Source of the DNA: Pelagicoccus sp. SDUM812005 | GTDB taxonomy: Bacteria > Verrucomicrobiota > Verrucomicrobiia > Opitutales > Opitutaceae | Assembly: GCF_031127875.1 (NCBI RefSeq) | Contig: NZ_JARXIA010000010.1 | Span: 154,097-218,096 of the forward strand | Length of the DNA stretch: 64,000 nucleotides | Direction of reading: 5' to 3' | Shown: positions 35,985 through 43,513 of the stretch, one piece after another | Position numbering within the stretch: position 1 is the first letter of the stretch | Layout: each line of letters opens with the position of its first letter | Made by a program: the position numbers and the translations under genes | Notes under the pieces: model-generated | The model's input: only the letters and a program-made list of their open reading frames with translations | The model's database searches: none | Told to the model about the DNA's origin: nothing

Positions 35985-36767
35985 CTAGATTTCCACCACG
36001 AGCTTGTCGAAGCTCAGCTGGATGCCTTCGGGCAAATCCGTATCCACCGATTCGTGCTCCACGTGGTGCGTCATGTGAATGAGGTAGGTTTGGGCGCCTC
36101 CGATCCGCTGGGCGGCCTCGATTGCCTCGCCGATCGTCATGTGGGAAGGGTGGCTCATCGGCCGGAGGGCGTCGAGCACCACCACGTCGGCCCCTTTGGC
36201 CAGCTGTTCCGCTTCCTCGCTCACCCCGCTGCAATCGGTGAAGTAGGCGAGGCGCTTGCCGGATCCGCTTTCCTCGAAGACAAAGCCCAGCGTTTCGAAT
36301 CTGCCATGGTCCTGCACGGTCGAATACACGCGACCATCGCTTCCCAGGTCCAGGACGCCCGGCATTTCGAGGGCCTTGAAGGCAGGGTAGCTCTTGAAGA
36401 CGGCCTTGTCGCGAATGGCGTAGGGGTAGACCTCCCTGAGGCGATCGAGGCCGTCGTTGTTGGAATAGACGGGGATCGCCTCGCCACCCCGCTGGTCGCA
36501 ATACTGGCGAAGGTCGTCGAAGCCCTGGATATGGTCGGCGTGCCCATGGGTCAGGAGGACGAGGTCGATCTTGGGAATCGCCAATTCCAAGGCCCGCAGG
36601 CGAAACTCGGGGGCGGCATCGATCTGGATGTTGAGGCCGCCCATCTGCACGTGGGCATGGGTGCGGTAGCGGGTGTTCCTCGGGTCTGCGGAGTGGCAGA
36701 CGGGGCAGTCGCAACCGATCATCGGAACGCCCTGCGACGTGCCAGTTCCCATGAAGCTCAAAATCAT
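35985..36767 (-). CDS. MBL-fold metallohydrolase (PhnP-like)
   Basis: 260 residues. The metal-binding LTHGHADH motif is at residues 72-79, with further ligands in FTDCSG and the C-terminal HMTHH. The early CDCPVC cysteines (about 19-24) resemble the extra zinc site of PhnP-type phosphodiesterases. The opening FMGTGTSQGVPMIGC is typical of this subgroup. It is probably a cytoplasmic phosphodiesterase or housekeeping hydrolase. It ends 6 nt from the convergent LacI-type gene and is likely unrelated to the sugar locus. Confidence 0.88.
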   Translation of the reverse strand: MILSFMGTGTSQGVPMIGCDCPVCHSADPRNTRYRTHAHVQMGGLNIQIDAAPEFRLRALELAIPKIDLVLLTHGHADHIQGFDDLRQYCDQRGGEAIPVYSNNDGLDRLREVYPYAIRDKAVFKSYPAFKALEMPGVLDLGSDGRVYSTVQDHGRFETLGFVFEESGSGKRLAYFTDCSGVSEEAEQLAKGADVVVLDALRPMSHPSHMTIGEAIEAAQRIGGAQTYLIHMTHHVEHESVDTDLPEGIQLSFDKLVVEI

Positions 36768-36916
36768 AGAGGGAGATTTCCAACTTCTCCGCTTTCAAAA
36801 TCCAAGCAAAAAGCCTTCTCGCAGAGAGCTTTAGGGGGAAAGTAAATTTCTTGGCGAATATGCGGTTTTAGGGCTTGATCTCCAAAACTGAATTAACAGT
36901 GTTCCAACTCCTTAGC

Positions 36917-37026
<110 letters not shown>

Positions 37027-37048
37027 AAAAATGGCTCCGATCGGGGAA

Positions 37049-37111
37049 CCCCTTGTTTCGTCGCTGCGCTTCTCAAGTGTCGTCGCGACGCTCCTCGGTA
37101 CTCTGCCATTT
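37049..37111 (+). repeat. 63-bp direct repeat downstream of tRNA-Ser, copy 1
   Basis: It contains TTGTTTCGTCGCTGCGC, then CTCAAGTGTCGTCGCGA and a CGGTACTCTGCCATTTT end, and is nearly identical to 37276-37338, differing at about three to four positions. The 37008-37595 stretch holds these repeats and no convincing gene. Confidence 0.75.
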
Positions 37112-37275
37112 TAAATTTCTATGAACGTCGTCCAACCGGGCGGCGTTTTTTGCATTTTTGATGTGGCCAAGGGGGATGAGAGCCCCCGAGGGGGAGTTCG
37201 ACGAAGCGAGCATGCGAGCGAAGATGGGGCACGCTCAGCGTGAGTCCGCAGGACTTGGACGCAGTTCAACCAATC

Positions 37276-37354
37276 CCCCTTGTTTCGTCGCTGCGCTCCT
37301 CAAGTGTCGTCGCGATGCTCCTCGGTACTCCGCCATTTTTTTGCCTTAGCAAAA
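37276..37354 (+). repeat. Second copy: 63-bp repeat joined to the 27-bp tRNA-end repeat
   Basis: The 63-bp repeat (37276-37338) runs straight into the second copy of the 27-bp tRNA-end sequence (37328-37354, overlapping). The arrangement looks like a partial tandem duplication of the tRNA-Ser downstream region, or an old attachment site pair. Confidence 0.7.
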
Positions 37355-37595
37355 TGCTTTACGATTTCGCGGCGAATGCCCCGCGACGCCGGCACGATCG
37401 TCCGAGTGCTGGGAGTGGACTTGCCGCGAGCAGTCTACGCTCTCCGAGCTACGGCTCCCATGGCGCTAGCCCTGCCTTTCGCAAGTAAGAGGAGGTCTGG
37501 CTTGCCAGCCTCGGAAGGCGGGGAGGGGGCGATGCAGGCTTGATCGTCCTTGCCGCTTGGAAGGGTCAGCAGGTTGGCTTCGAAACAGAGTCTGC

Positions 37596-37898
37596 TCACT
37601 CGAAGGTGGACCGGTTGGAAAACGAGGTGCCGTGCGGGCTTCGCGGTGACCGCGGACCGGATGGCTCCGCCGTATTGGCAGCCTGCCGTTGTTGGAAGGC
37701 CTCCTTGCCTCTGCTCTCCAGGCTGATGACGAAAAGGTCGACACTGCCTGCGTTGCCTTCCGGGCATTCGTTCCTGTCGCAGAAGTCGAGGTAGAATCGG
37801 AGCCACATCTCGTAGAATTGCCTCTGCCTTTCTAGGATATGCTCGTTTGCGAGTGCGTCCTGGAATGGTTCCAGCGCACGTTTGGGAATTCCGACCAC
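37596..37898 (-). pseudogene. Truncated integron-integrase-like fragment (N-terminal domain only)
   Basis: 100 codons from a GTG at 37898. Residues about 9-77 look like the N-terminal SAM-like domain of XerC/IntI tyrosine recombinases, in particular of verrucomicrobial integron integrases: FYEMWLRFYLDFCDRNE, then DLFVISLESRGKEAFQQRQAA. After that the sequence becomes unrelated (Ser/Pro/Arg-rich) and stops. The catalytic domain (R-H-R-Y) is absent here and downstream. The fragment is divergent from the cassette genes at 38-43 kb, exactly where intI sits in an integron. Assignment is by recognition and context; another tyrosine recombinase is possible. Confidence 0.6.
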
Positions 37899-37904
37899 AG
37901 GATA

Positions 37905-37924
37905 TTATCCAAACGTTTGGATAA
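37905..37924. promoter_or_regulatory. Perfect 20-bp palindrome upstream of the integrase fragment
   Basis: TTATCCAAAC is followed directly by its exact complement GTTTGGATAA. It lies 7 nt upstream of the integrase-fragment start codon, in the gap to the first cassette gene. A dimeric repressor site is likely; in many integrons LexA binds at this place, but the sequence does not match a LexA box I know. Confidence 0.45.
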
Positions 37925-38045
37925 CATCCGAAAAAAAGGCGTTCAATGATTAGGGTTAAGCGTAATTACTTAGAAATGAGTTGCCTCCGGCCGTTTCGGT
38001 CAGGATATTATTCGGAAATCTTACAATCACCTGTTGTGTAGAAAA

Positions 38046-38987
38046 ATGAAAAAAAGAACCAAGGCCCCGATACAGTCCTACGCTTTCATAGACACGAACA
38101 TCTTTCTAGATTTCTACCGAACAAGCAACGAGGCAAACTTGACCCTTCTTGAGAAGCTCAACTCGGTACGCCACAGGATTATATCTACCTATCAAGTAGA
38201 GATGGAATTTCTAAAGAACCGCCAGACGACTCTTCTCGGTACTATAAATGGAATATCTAGTACAACTACAGGTTCGATTCCTGCTGTAGCCATAGACTCG
38301 AATAACAAGGAAGCACTCGAAAAGATACGAAAGAATTCGAAAACAAAGATATCTCAAATCAACAAAAAGATATCATCAATCCTATCTGACCCCAACGGGA
38401 AAGATCGAGTTTACAGAGTTCTCGAAGGCATATTCAGCAATGAAGCAGAGCACGTATTAACTCGAGACATGCCAATCAAGGAGGAAATCAAAGAGCTCGC
38501 GTACAAAAGATTTCTTTTGGGATATCCACCTCGAAAAGCGAAGGACACGAGCTATGGCGATGCCATAAACTGGGAATGGATTATCGAAACAAGCAAAAAA
38601 CTAAAGGGAAGAATTTATATTGTTTCTCGCGATGGGGACTACGGTTGCGAACACAATAGTTCTTACTTTCTAAACGACCAATTGAAGAAAGAATTTCGAG
38701 AGCGAGTTGGAAACAAATCGATAGTATTCACAAAAAAGCTAACTGAGGCACTAAAAGCATTAGAGGTAAAAGTGACACGAGAAGAATCCGAGGCGGAAGT
38801 TCGATCACTAAAAAAGTCGTCTTCTCACCTCGAATCAAAAAGTCATTCAGATTCGGAATCTGACTACAGAGCAAATCCCATTTTTGATCAAATCATCAAT
38901 TCTATTTTGGCCGACATAAAAAAGGAAAAAGAGGACGATATCGACAAAATTATCGATGACATCCTAAACTCAGGGAAGAATGCCTAA
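38046..38987 (+). CDS. PIN-like domain protein (DUF4935-type), putative nuclease
   Basis: 313 residues from the ATG at 38046. Acidic PIN-fold positions are seen in FIDTNIFLDFY (N-terminus), GDAINWEWI and IVSRDGDYGCE, giving a plausible metal-binding active site. This is the DUF4935 PIN-like group, often found in defence or toxin contexts. The C-terminal 60 residues are polar and Lys/Glu/Ser-rich. Base composition is much more AT-rich than in the flanking genes, so transfer is likely. The stop codon lies within the R'' end of an attC-like site, making this the first cassette of the putative integron. No antitoxin is seen. Confidence 0.75.
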   Translation: MKKRTKAPIQSYAFIDTNIFLDFYRTSNEANLTLLEKLNSVRHRIISTYQVEMEFLKNRQTTLLGTINGISSTTTGSIPAVAIDSNNKEALEKIRKNSKTKISQINKKISSILSDPNGKDRVYRVLEGIFSNEAEHVLTRDMPIKEEIKELAYKRFLLGYPPRKAKDTSYGDAINWEWIIETSKKLKGRIYIVSRDGDYGCEHNSSYFLNDQLKKEFRERVGNKSIVFTKKLTEALKALEVKVTREESEAEVRSLKKSSSHLESKSHSDSESDYRANPIFDQIINSILADIKKEKEDDIDKIIDDILNSGKNA

Positions 38988-39042
38988 CAAAGCGCAGCAG
39001 ACAACGAGCGCAAGCGCTCGCCGCCTGTACACGGCGTTGTGA
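38982..39042 (+). other. attC-like recombination site A
   Basis: 61 bp. The left end GCCTAAC fits the inverse core consensus RYYYAAC, the right end is GCGTTGTGA, and the centre has an exact hairpin GAGCG-caag-CGCTC flanked by partly complementary L arms (GCAGCAG and CTGT). Site B at 39768 has the same length and about four fifths identity. It separates the PIN gene from the RelE-like pair. Confidence 0.7.
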
Positions 39043-39050
39043 AAAAAATA

Positions 39051-39425
39051 ATGGAAATAACATACGAGAGCACTATGGCCTTTGAGAAAGGCATCTCTAA
39101 GCTCGGCCCAGAGGAGAAAAAGAGAACGATTTCTGCAATCAATCGACTAGGCCACGAAGTATCCACACAGGGCCACAGCCACAATATCAAGTTGCTCAGA
39201 CCGCTTTCTATCAAATTAACGGAAGGTCTTGATTCCACCCTCTACGTCTATCGAGCAACGCCGAAAGTACGAATTGTTTTGACGATCGATCCTGACCCGC
39301 TGTTCGAACAAACAATCGTCACCCTTTTGAGAGTTGTATCACACGACGGGATGAAAAAGGCATTTAGCAGTATGGCTGATTCTATTTATCAAAAAAAGCT
39401 ACTTGAGTTGGAGGATAACGATTGA
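39051..39425 (+). CDS. RelE/HigB-like putative toxin-fold protein, first of a pair
   Basis: 124 residues from the ATG at 39051; an in-frame GTG at 39039 is inside the attC-like site and less likely. The pattern PLSIKLTEGLDSTLYVYRAT, then VRIVLTIDPDPLFEQTIVTL followed by VVSHD, resembles the core strands of the RelE fold. No classical catalytic residues can be assigned with confidence. Its TGA overlaps the ATG of the next gene (TGATG). It could belong to a toxin-antitoxin module, which integron cassettes often carry, but neither gene looks like a DNA-binding antitoxin. Confidence 0.5.
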   Translation: MEITYESTMAFEKGISKLGPEEKKRTISAINRLGHEVSTQGHSHNIKLLRPLSIKLTEGLDSTLYVYRATPKVRIVLTIDPDPLFEQTIVTLLRVVSHDGMKKAFSSMADSIYQKKLLELEDND

Positions 39426-39766
39426 TGGCTGAAATAAAAATACTGTTAGATCAATTCGGAATCATTCACGAAGCAAATAAGACGCTTCCAGACAAGGAGC
39501 ACAAACTGCTATTTTTGGAATCCCTTGCTGAGCTCGAAGACAATGAATGTCACAGAACTAGAATATTTCCTAAAACTAGGTTGCACAAGGTATCAGGAGT
39601 AAAGCAGGCCATATACCGTGCCGACATAGGTAAAATCTCAGGGTGGAGGATTCACGTGCAGTACAACAAAGATACGAATCAATTGATTCTGAAAGACGTC
39701 ATTGATGGGTCACTTCATGACAGCGTCGTAAAGGTGATAAAATCGAAAAAAGGAAGATACGAGTAA
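39425..39766 (+). CDS. RelE/YoeB-like putative toxin, second of the pair
   Basis: 113 residues, translationally coupled to the preceding gene. KTRLHKVSGVKQAIYRADIG, then KISGWRIHVQYNKDTNQLIL, and the ending VIKSKKGRYE match the RelE/ParE-like strand order, with basic residues where ribosome-dependent nucleases have them. It ends just before attC-like site B. Two adjacent proteins of the same apparent fold in one cassette are unusual. Confidence 0.5.
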   Translation: MAEIKILLDQFGIIHEANKTLPDKEHKLLFLESLAELEDNECHRTRIFPKTRLHKVSGVKQAIYRADIGKISGWRIHVQYNKDTNQLILKDVIDGSLHDSVVKVIKSKKGRYE

Positions 39767-39767
39767 G

Positions 39768-39828
39768 GCACAACAATGCGCAGCAGAAAACGAGCGCAAG
39801 CGCTCGCCGTCTGTGCTTAGCGTTCGAA
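39768..39828 (+). other. attC-like recombination site B
   Basis: 61 bp, the same length as site A, with the same GCGCAGCAG arm and GAGCG-caag-CGCTC hairpin. Left end GCACAAC, right end GCGTTCGAA. The left end is complementary to the start of the cassette it closes (GTTGTG at 39036), as expected for a cassette whose R' and R'' pair in the free circle. Confidence 0.7.
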
Positions 39829-39842
39829 GAAAGGAATAAAAT

Positions 39843-40418
39843 ATGGGTCTATTAACTGAGTTTATAAAAGCGGCAAGAAGCATTATATCAGTCGGTAAAA
39901 CCATGAACGGCGATGGCCGAAGTAAGATACGAAACTGTGTCTTGCGGTTATCTTCTGACCTAGGCCGAGCTGTTGCTCTGATTGTTAACTATCTTGAAGG
40001 CGCAAAGAGTATTTCAATTGAGCAAGGCAAGGTAGACTATCTGAGAAATGCGCGAGCTGAACTCTTGGATACCTGCGATAAATTCCATATCTGCGGAAGT
40101 TTGTATGAGCTGTGCGACGAGTTTAACCAGCTGTTCAATCCTGTCAGAGCTACAGTAGCCGCTGGCAAAATGTCGCAGATCGAGAATTTCCTAGGAGCAC
40201 TTCAGTGTAGGGAGACTTCGATAATAAACGACATTGATGATGTCTTTGATCGTCTAGATGGGCTGTCGTATGAGTTTTCTGTTGCAGACAATCGAGGCGA
40301 AGAAGCCGAAAAACTACAAAGAGAGCTCATCAAATTCGTAGATGACAAGGTTAAATATCTAAAAGAAAAGCGGGACGAAATTGAAAATTTGTCAGAGCAA
40401 ATCATCAAAGAGATGTAG
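39843..40418 (+). CDS. Helical cassette protein of unknown function
   Basis: 191 residues, preceded by a good AAAGGA ribosome site. The sequence is almost entirely charged/amphipathic helix: a basic N-terminus with weak hydrophobicity (FIKAARSIISVGK), a middle with two CxxC-free cysteine positions, and a strongly coiled-coil C-terminus (KFVDDKVKYLKEKRDEIENL). No domain is recognised and there is no signal peptide or membrane helix. It is AT-rich compared with the chromosome and lies between attC-like sites B and C, so it is an integron cassette gene in my reading. Confidence 0.7.
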   Translation: MGLLTEFIKAARSIISVGKTMNGDGRSKIRNCVLRLSSDLGRAVALIVNYLEGAKSISIEQGKVDYLRNARAELLDTCDKFHICGSLYELCDEFNQLFNPVRATVAAGKMSQIENFLGALQCRETSIINDIDDVFDRLDGLSYEFSVADNRGEEAEKLQRELIKFVDDKVKYLKEKRDEIENLSEQIIKEM

Positions 40419-40419
40419 T

Positions 40420-40471
40420 TTGAGCAAGTCGAGGCAACGGCTTACGGCCGCGCCTCATCTCTATGTTGAGC
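40420..40471 (+). other. Possible degenerate attC site C
   Basis: Starts just after the stop of the helical protein gene. GAGGC...GCCTC and CGGC...GCCG form a nested hairpin, and the right end ATGTTGAGC contains a perfect GTTRRRY core. The left end (TTTGAGCAAG) deviates from the consensus, so this is tentative. Confidence 0.4.
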
Positions 40472-40501
40472 AAAAATTAACTTCGAAGAATCCGACCCTA
40501 A

Positions 40502-40651
40502 ATGAGCTCGCCTAAGGAACCGAAGCCCAAACCAATAAAGTACATGCTGATGGTCCAGTGCGTCAGATCCGTGGTCGGCGTCTTTCAAGACGACCCCATG
40601 AAACCCAATGGCCCAAAGAACTCAAACCATAGCCTAGGTCTTGTCGCCTGA
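40502..40651 (+). CDS. Small hypothetical cassette ORF (49 aa)
   Basis: Starts MSSPKEPKPKPIKYMLMVQC and ends SNHSLGLVA. It is followed by GAGCTCGGCGTTATTCG, which looks like the right arm of an attC site. There is no recognisable domain and no strong ribosome site, so it may not be expressed. It is included because the gap between genes is otherwise about 470 nt. Confidence 0.3.
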   Translation: MSSPKEPKPKPIKYMLMVQCVRSVVGVFQDDPMKPNGPKNSNHSLGLVA

Positions 40652-40766
40652 GCTCGGCGTTATTCGAAAGAAAGCTAAATTCGAACCTGCGATAAAAGAC
40701 AAGCGAACCATCCCATTCGGGGCAAGGCTTCCAGTAACGCTGACCCCACCGGACACGAAGGAACAT

Positions 40767-40883
40767 ATGGCTAACAAGTCTAGACGCACGATCCCTAAAA
40801 TTGAGCCTCATCCATATTATGGAATCTTCTCAAATGCCGTAATAAACACTCTAATCAAGAAGGATAAGACTACCAAAAATTAA
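40767..40883 (+). CDS. Small hypothetical ORF (38 aa)
   Basis: MANKSRRTIPKIEPHPYYGI followed by a basic tail. A good AAGGA ribosome site lies 5 nt upstream of the ATG, and the gene ends 5 nt before the secreted-protein gene, suggesting an operon. No similarity recognised. Confidence 0.3.
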   Translation: MANKSRRTIPKIEPHPYYGIFSNAVINTLIKKDKTTKN

Positions 40884-40888
40884 AGACG

Positions 40889-41809
40889 ATGACCAGAGCT
40901 TCACTCCTCATATTGCTTGTTTCGCATTTTGTAACCAATTTTTCGTTCGCGGAGATTCGAGAGACAGCAAGGCTGGTCGTACAATCAACAGGTATGATCG
41001 AAGCTAAACTGAACATGCCTTGGCAGCACTGGCAGAATTTAACAGATGAACAGCGACTCACATTCGAACATGAATGCCAGTATAACCAAGCATTGCTAGA
41101 AGCTGACTTAGTCGACTACCTCGTGAAGGAGTTCACCGATGAGGAACTTAACGCTATTCTAAGTTTCAACATGTCTGAAGTTGGGCGAAAATGGCTCGCT
41201 TCAACAGGCCCTAAGGGTGGCTTTAACGTTCCACCTTTGAATGAATCCGCAACGGACTGGGTCAATGCTCGTAGATCGGAAGCTCGCAGTTACGTTACAG
41301 CCATCCTCACAGATGCAAAATGGACGACCCCATTCTACAAAGGTATAGTCGGTGGTCGCACAACAAGCCCAGAACTGGTGTATAACGGCGAGTACGCATT
41401 GAGCGTTTTCGGTTTCGGTGAAGCAGCGTTTACTAGAATATTTGGATCACCGGTAGAGCGCATGGAATTAGAGACCGAAGGCAGATCATTCACGGTGCTT
41501 AAAGGAGATTGGGCAGGGTATCACTACGACGCTCTTTTTATAGAGGACGAACTGACAAAAATTGCGCTAATTCGTTTGCCGGATGAAAATGCCACTTATG
41601 TTGAAAAGATGAGAACGCAACTCTCGGATGCAGAGATTGAAGCATTGATGAAGGGATTCTCGAACAATCGAAAATGGACAAAATACGAAAGTAAATCTGT
41701 TTCCGGAGATGCTTACTTCCTTGAAGACAATAAGCTGTATTGCACCCACTCTGGGTACAGGATCTTATTCGACACCAGTTCAAGTTTTGGTCGGAGCCCT
41801 GGTCCATAA
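40889..41809 (+). CDS. Secreted hypothetical protein with DUF2059-like motif
   Basis: 306 residues with a signal peptide (LLILLVSHFVTNFSFA). The segment EFTDEELNAILSFNMSEVGR, followed by KWLAST, resembles the DUF2059-type helical repeat (EFTEEEL...F..S..G..). The C-terminal half is predicted beta-rich and of unknown fold. Lower GC than the flanking chromosome. It is followed by attC-like site D, so it is likely the product of a cassette. Function unknown. Confidence 0.7.
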   Translation: MTRASLLILLVSHFVTNFSFAEIRETARLVVQSTGMIEAKLNMPWQHWQNLTDEQRLTFEHECQYNQALLEADLVDYLVKEFTDEELNAILSFNMSEVGRKWLASTGPKGGFNVPPLNESATDWVNARRSEARSYVTAILTDAKWTTPFYKGIVGGRTTSPELVYNGEYALSVFGFGEAAFTRIFGSPVERMELETEGRSFTVLKGDWAGYHYDALFIEDELTKIALIRLPDENATYVEKMRTQLSDAEIEALMKGFSNNRKWTKYESKSVSGDAYFLEDNKLYCTHSGYRILFDTSSSFGRSPGP

Positions 41810-41842
41810 TCGTTTGGGAAAAAATAATTGAACATCTAAAAC

Positions 41843-41914
41843 CGCCAACAAGTTGTGCATACGGCTCTGGCCAGCGCTCCGCGCTTACCTCCGCGTGACA
41901 CCTCTGCGTTCGAC
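41843..41914 (+). other. attC-like recombination site D
   Basis: 72 bp. CGCCAACAAG at the left matches the RYYYAAC-AA(G) pattern of many attC sites, and CTCTGCGTTCGAC closes the right end. The centre (CCAGCGCTCCGCGCTTACC) can form the imperfect hairpin expected of a folded bottom strand. Sequence differs from sites A and B, as is common in sedentary integrons of mixed origin. Confidence 0.55.
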
Positions 41915-41983
41915 GAAATTACAGGAATGCCCCAACTATTTTCGTTATCATTTTTGAACTGGCTTGGCTCTAATTCAGAAACA

Positions 41984-42471
41984 ATGAAAAATACATACAT
42001 CATAATCGTTACCCTGTTGATGTTCAATCTGGTATCGGCGAAGGATGAGGTTCGAAATTGGTACTTCGATTTTCTCGCATCTAGCAGGACCGAAAACACC
42101 GTAATGCTAAACAACGGCAGTAAGGAGAAAATACGAAGTACGCAGCATCAGGTTTATTATGATAAGACGGCGATGTTTTTGTTGATAAGCGATCGGAACA
42201 AGAAAAAGGCGGTCGCCCGCAAGGGGATTTCACTCAGGCTTGGGTGCTCGAGAACAACGTATTCGTAGGAAGGACCGCCAATCAAAGTGGCGAAACGGAC
42301 CCTATGTTCGTAGAACTGAAGATAACTGGCGAAACGACTTGTTCATTCCAGTGCCTTGTAGGGTGGAAACGGAAATTGGCTGGAAGAGGACAATGCGAAC
42401 CAGTGGATGGAAAATTGATTAACGAAAGGGTACTCCTTTCACCAAATGGTGAAGTCGTTGGCTCTATATAA
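41984..42471 (+). pseudogene. Frameshifted secreted protein gene (cassette)
   Basis: The frame from the ATG at 41984 codes a signal peptide (TYIIIVTLLMFNLVSAKDEV) and about 95 residues, then runs into a poor, basic tail ending at 42268. The -1 frame from about 42175 continues coherently to 42471 (FTQAWVLENNVFVGRT ... LSPNGEVVGSI). A run of five T at about 42176 would restore one 162-residue frame if it had six. This is either a real inactivating frameshift, a slippage site, or a sequence error. No domain recognised. Confidence 0.6.
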
Positions 42472-42485
42472 ATAGTTAGAGAAAT

Positions 42486-42929
42486 ATGAAAAAGGTCTAT
42501 TTAGTATATGTCGCGATCGCAGTTATTGCGATCCTGGGAAACTGGCGAATCGAGGAGCAAGAAAAGGATCTTTCGGAAGGATCGAGCTTGAACGTGGTGA
42601 ATGTTACTTCCTTTTTTGAAATCTCCAGTATGATCCTTATTGCAGCCATCATTGTGGTCGTCGTGTTGAGAAAACTACAGAAGGCGAGAGGTCGTAGGAA
42701 GGTTTCCTATTTGCCGATACTCTTGCTGATTCCGATCCTGGTCAGCGTGCCCAAGTATACGACGCATAGGGAGGTATGGGTTGAGGAAGGGATCTTGAAA
42801 ACCTGGAACTTTCAGTTTCCCGTAGAAAACAATCTGTTGCTCTTCGGATTAGCATCGATTCTCATGATTTTGATCCAGAGGCTAACGAAAGAAAATCCAG
42901 AAGCAGTCGGTGCACGCAGCACTGGGTAG
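42486..42929 (+). CDS. Small membrane protein of unknown function
   Basis: 147 residues with four likely helices: YLVYVAIAVIAILGNW, ISSMILIAAIIVVVVL, YLPILLLIPILVSVP and LLLFGLASILMILI. No recognised family. It starts 15 nt after the frameshifted gene. The end overlaps an inverted repeat (GGTGCAC...GTGCACC) that could act as a transcript hairpin. Confidence 0.65.
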   Translation: MKKVYLVYVAIAVIAILGNWRIEEQEKDLSEGSSLNVVNVTSFFEISSMILIAAIIVVVVLRKLQKARGRRKVSYLPILLLIPILVSVPKYTTHREVWVEEGILKTWNFQFPVENNLLLFGLASILMILIQRLTKENPEAVGARSTG

Positions 42930-42979
42930 TGCACCACACTTGCCTAGGCATAAGGCCTTCAGGTTACTAAAAAGATTTT

Positions 42980-43402
42980 ATGATAACAAACCACCAAATC
43001 CTAGCTTTCATGAACCTCGGGTGGTCTGAGTGGACCTTCCTTTTCGTACTGTTCGTTCCTATGGTGATTCCAGCGGTTTTATCTTATATCGTATTAAGCC
43101 GGATTCCTGAGCCACACCGACAACAACATCCGGCCATGAGCTTCCTCCTGTTGGTTCCTCTGTTTTCCCTGTTATGGCAGTTTTTCGTATATCCTAAGAT
43201 CTCAGAATCACTAAAAAGCTACTACGCCCAGAGTGAAAGCAGGCCATCTGGAGACATGGGAGCGTCACTGGCATTGACGATCTGTATCTGCTCGCTCGTG
43301 AGTTTTGTCCCCTTCATTGGGCATTACGCAGCATTGGCCGCGTTTGTTGTCATGATCATATTTTTCGTGAGAGTATTCGAGCTGAGTCGAAACCTGGCTT
43401 AA
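42980..43402 (+). CDS. Small membrane protein of unknown function
   Basis: 140 residues with about four helices (WTFLFVLFVPMVIPAVLSYI, SFLLLVPLFSLLWQFFVYP, ALTICICSLVSFVPFI, YAALAAFVVMIIFFV). It resembles small integral membrane proteins of no known function. Together with the preceding gene it closes the lower-GC region. It is convergent with the Na/phosphate transporter. Confidence 0.65.
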   Translation: MITNHQILAFMNLGWSEWTFLFVLFVPMVIPAVLSYIVLSRIPEPHRQQHPAMSFLLLVPLFSLLWQFFVYPKISESLKSYYAQSESRPSGDMGASLALTICICSLVSFVPFIGHYAALAAFVVMIIFFVRVFELSRNLA

Positions 43403-43513
43403 GCCAAACACGGTAGGGAGTGGTAGAGGCTGACTTGCGCACCGGTTCCGAACTTTCAACAGGGAGAGGCTTCTGTCGTTGTTGTTACTGGATTTTGGAA
43501 AACGGGTTGCGGA

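Noticed and set aside
42905..42985. Inverted repeat GGTGCAC...GTGCACC as an attC site
   Set aside because: It is a hairpin, but lacks the RYYYAAC and GTTRRRY ends in the right places, so it is not listed as a recombination site.
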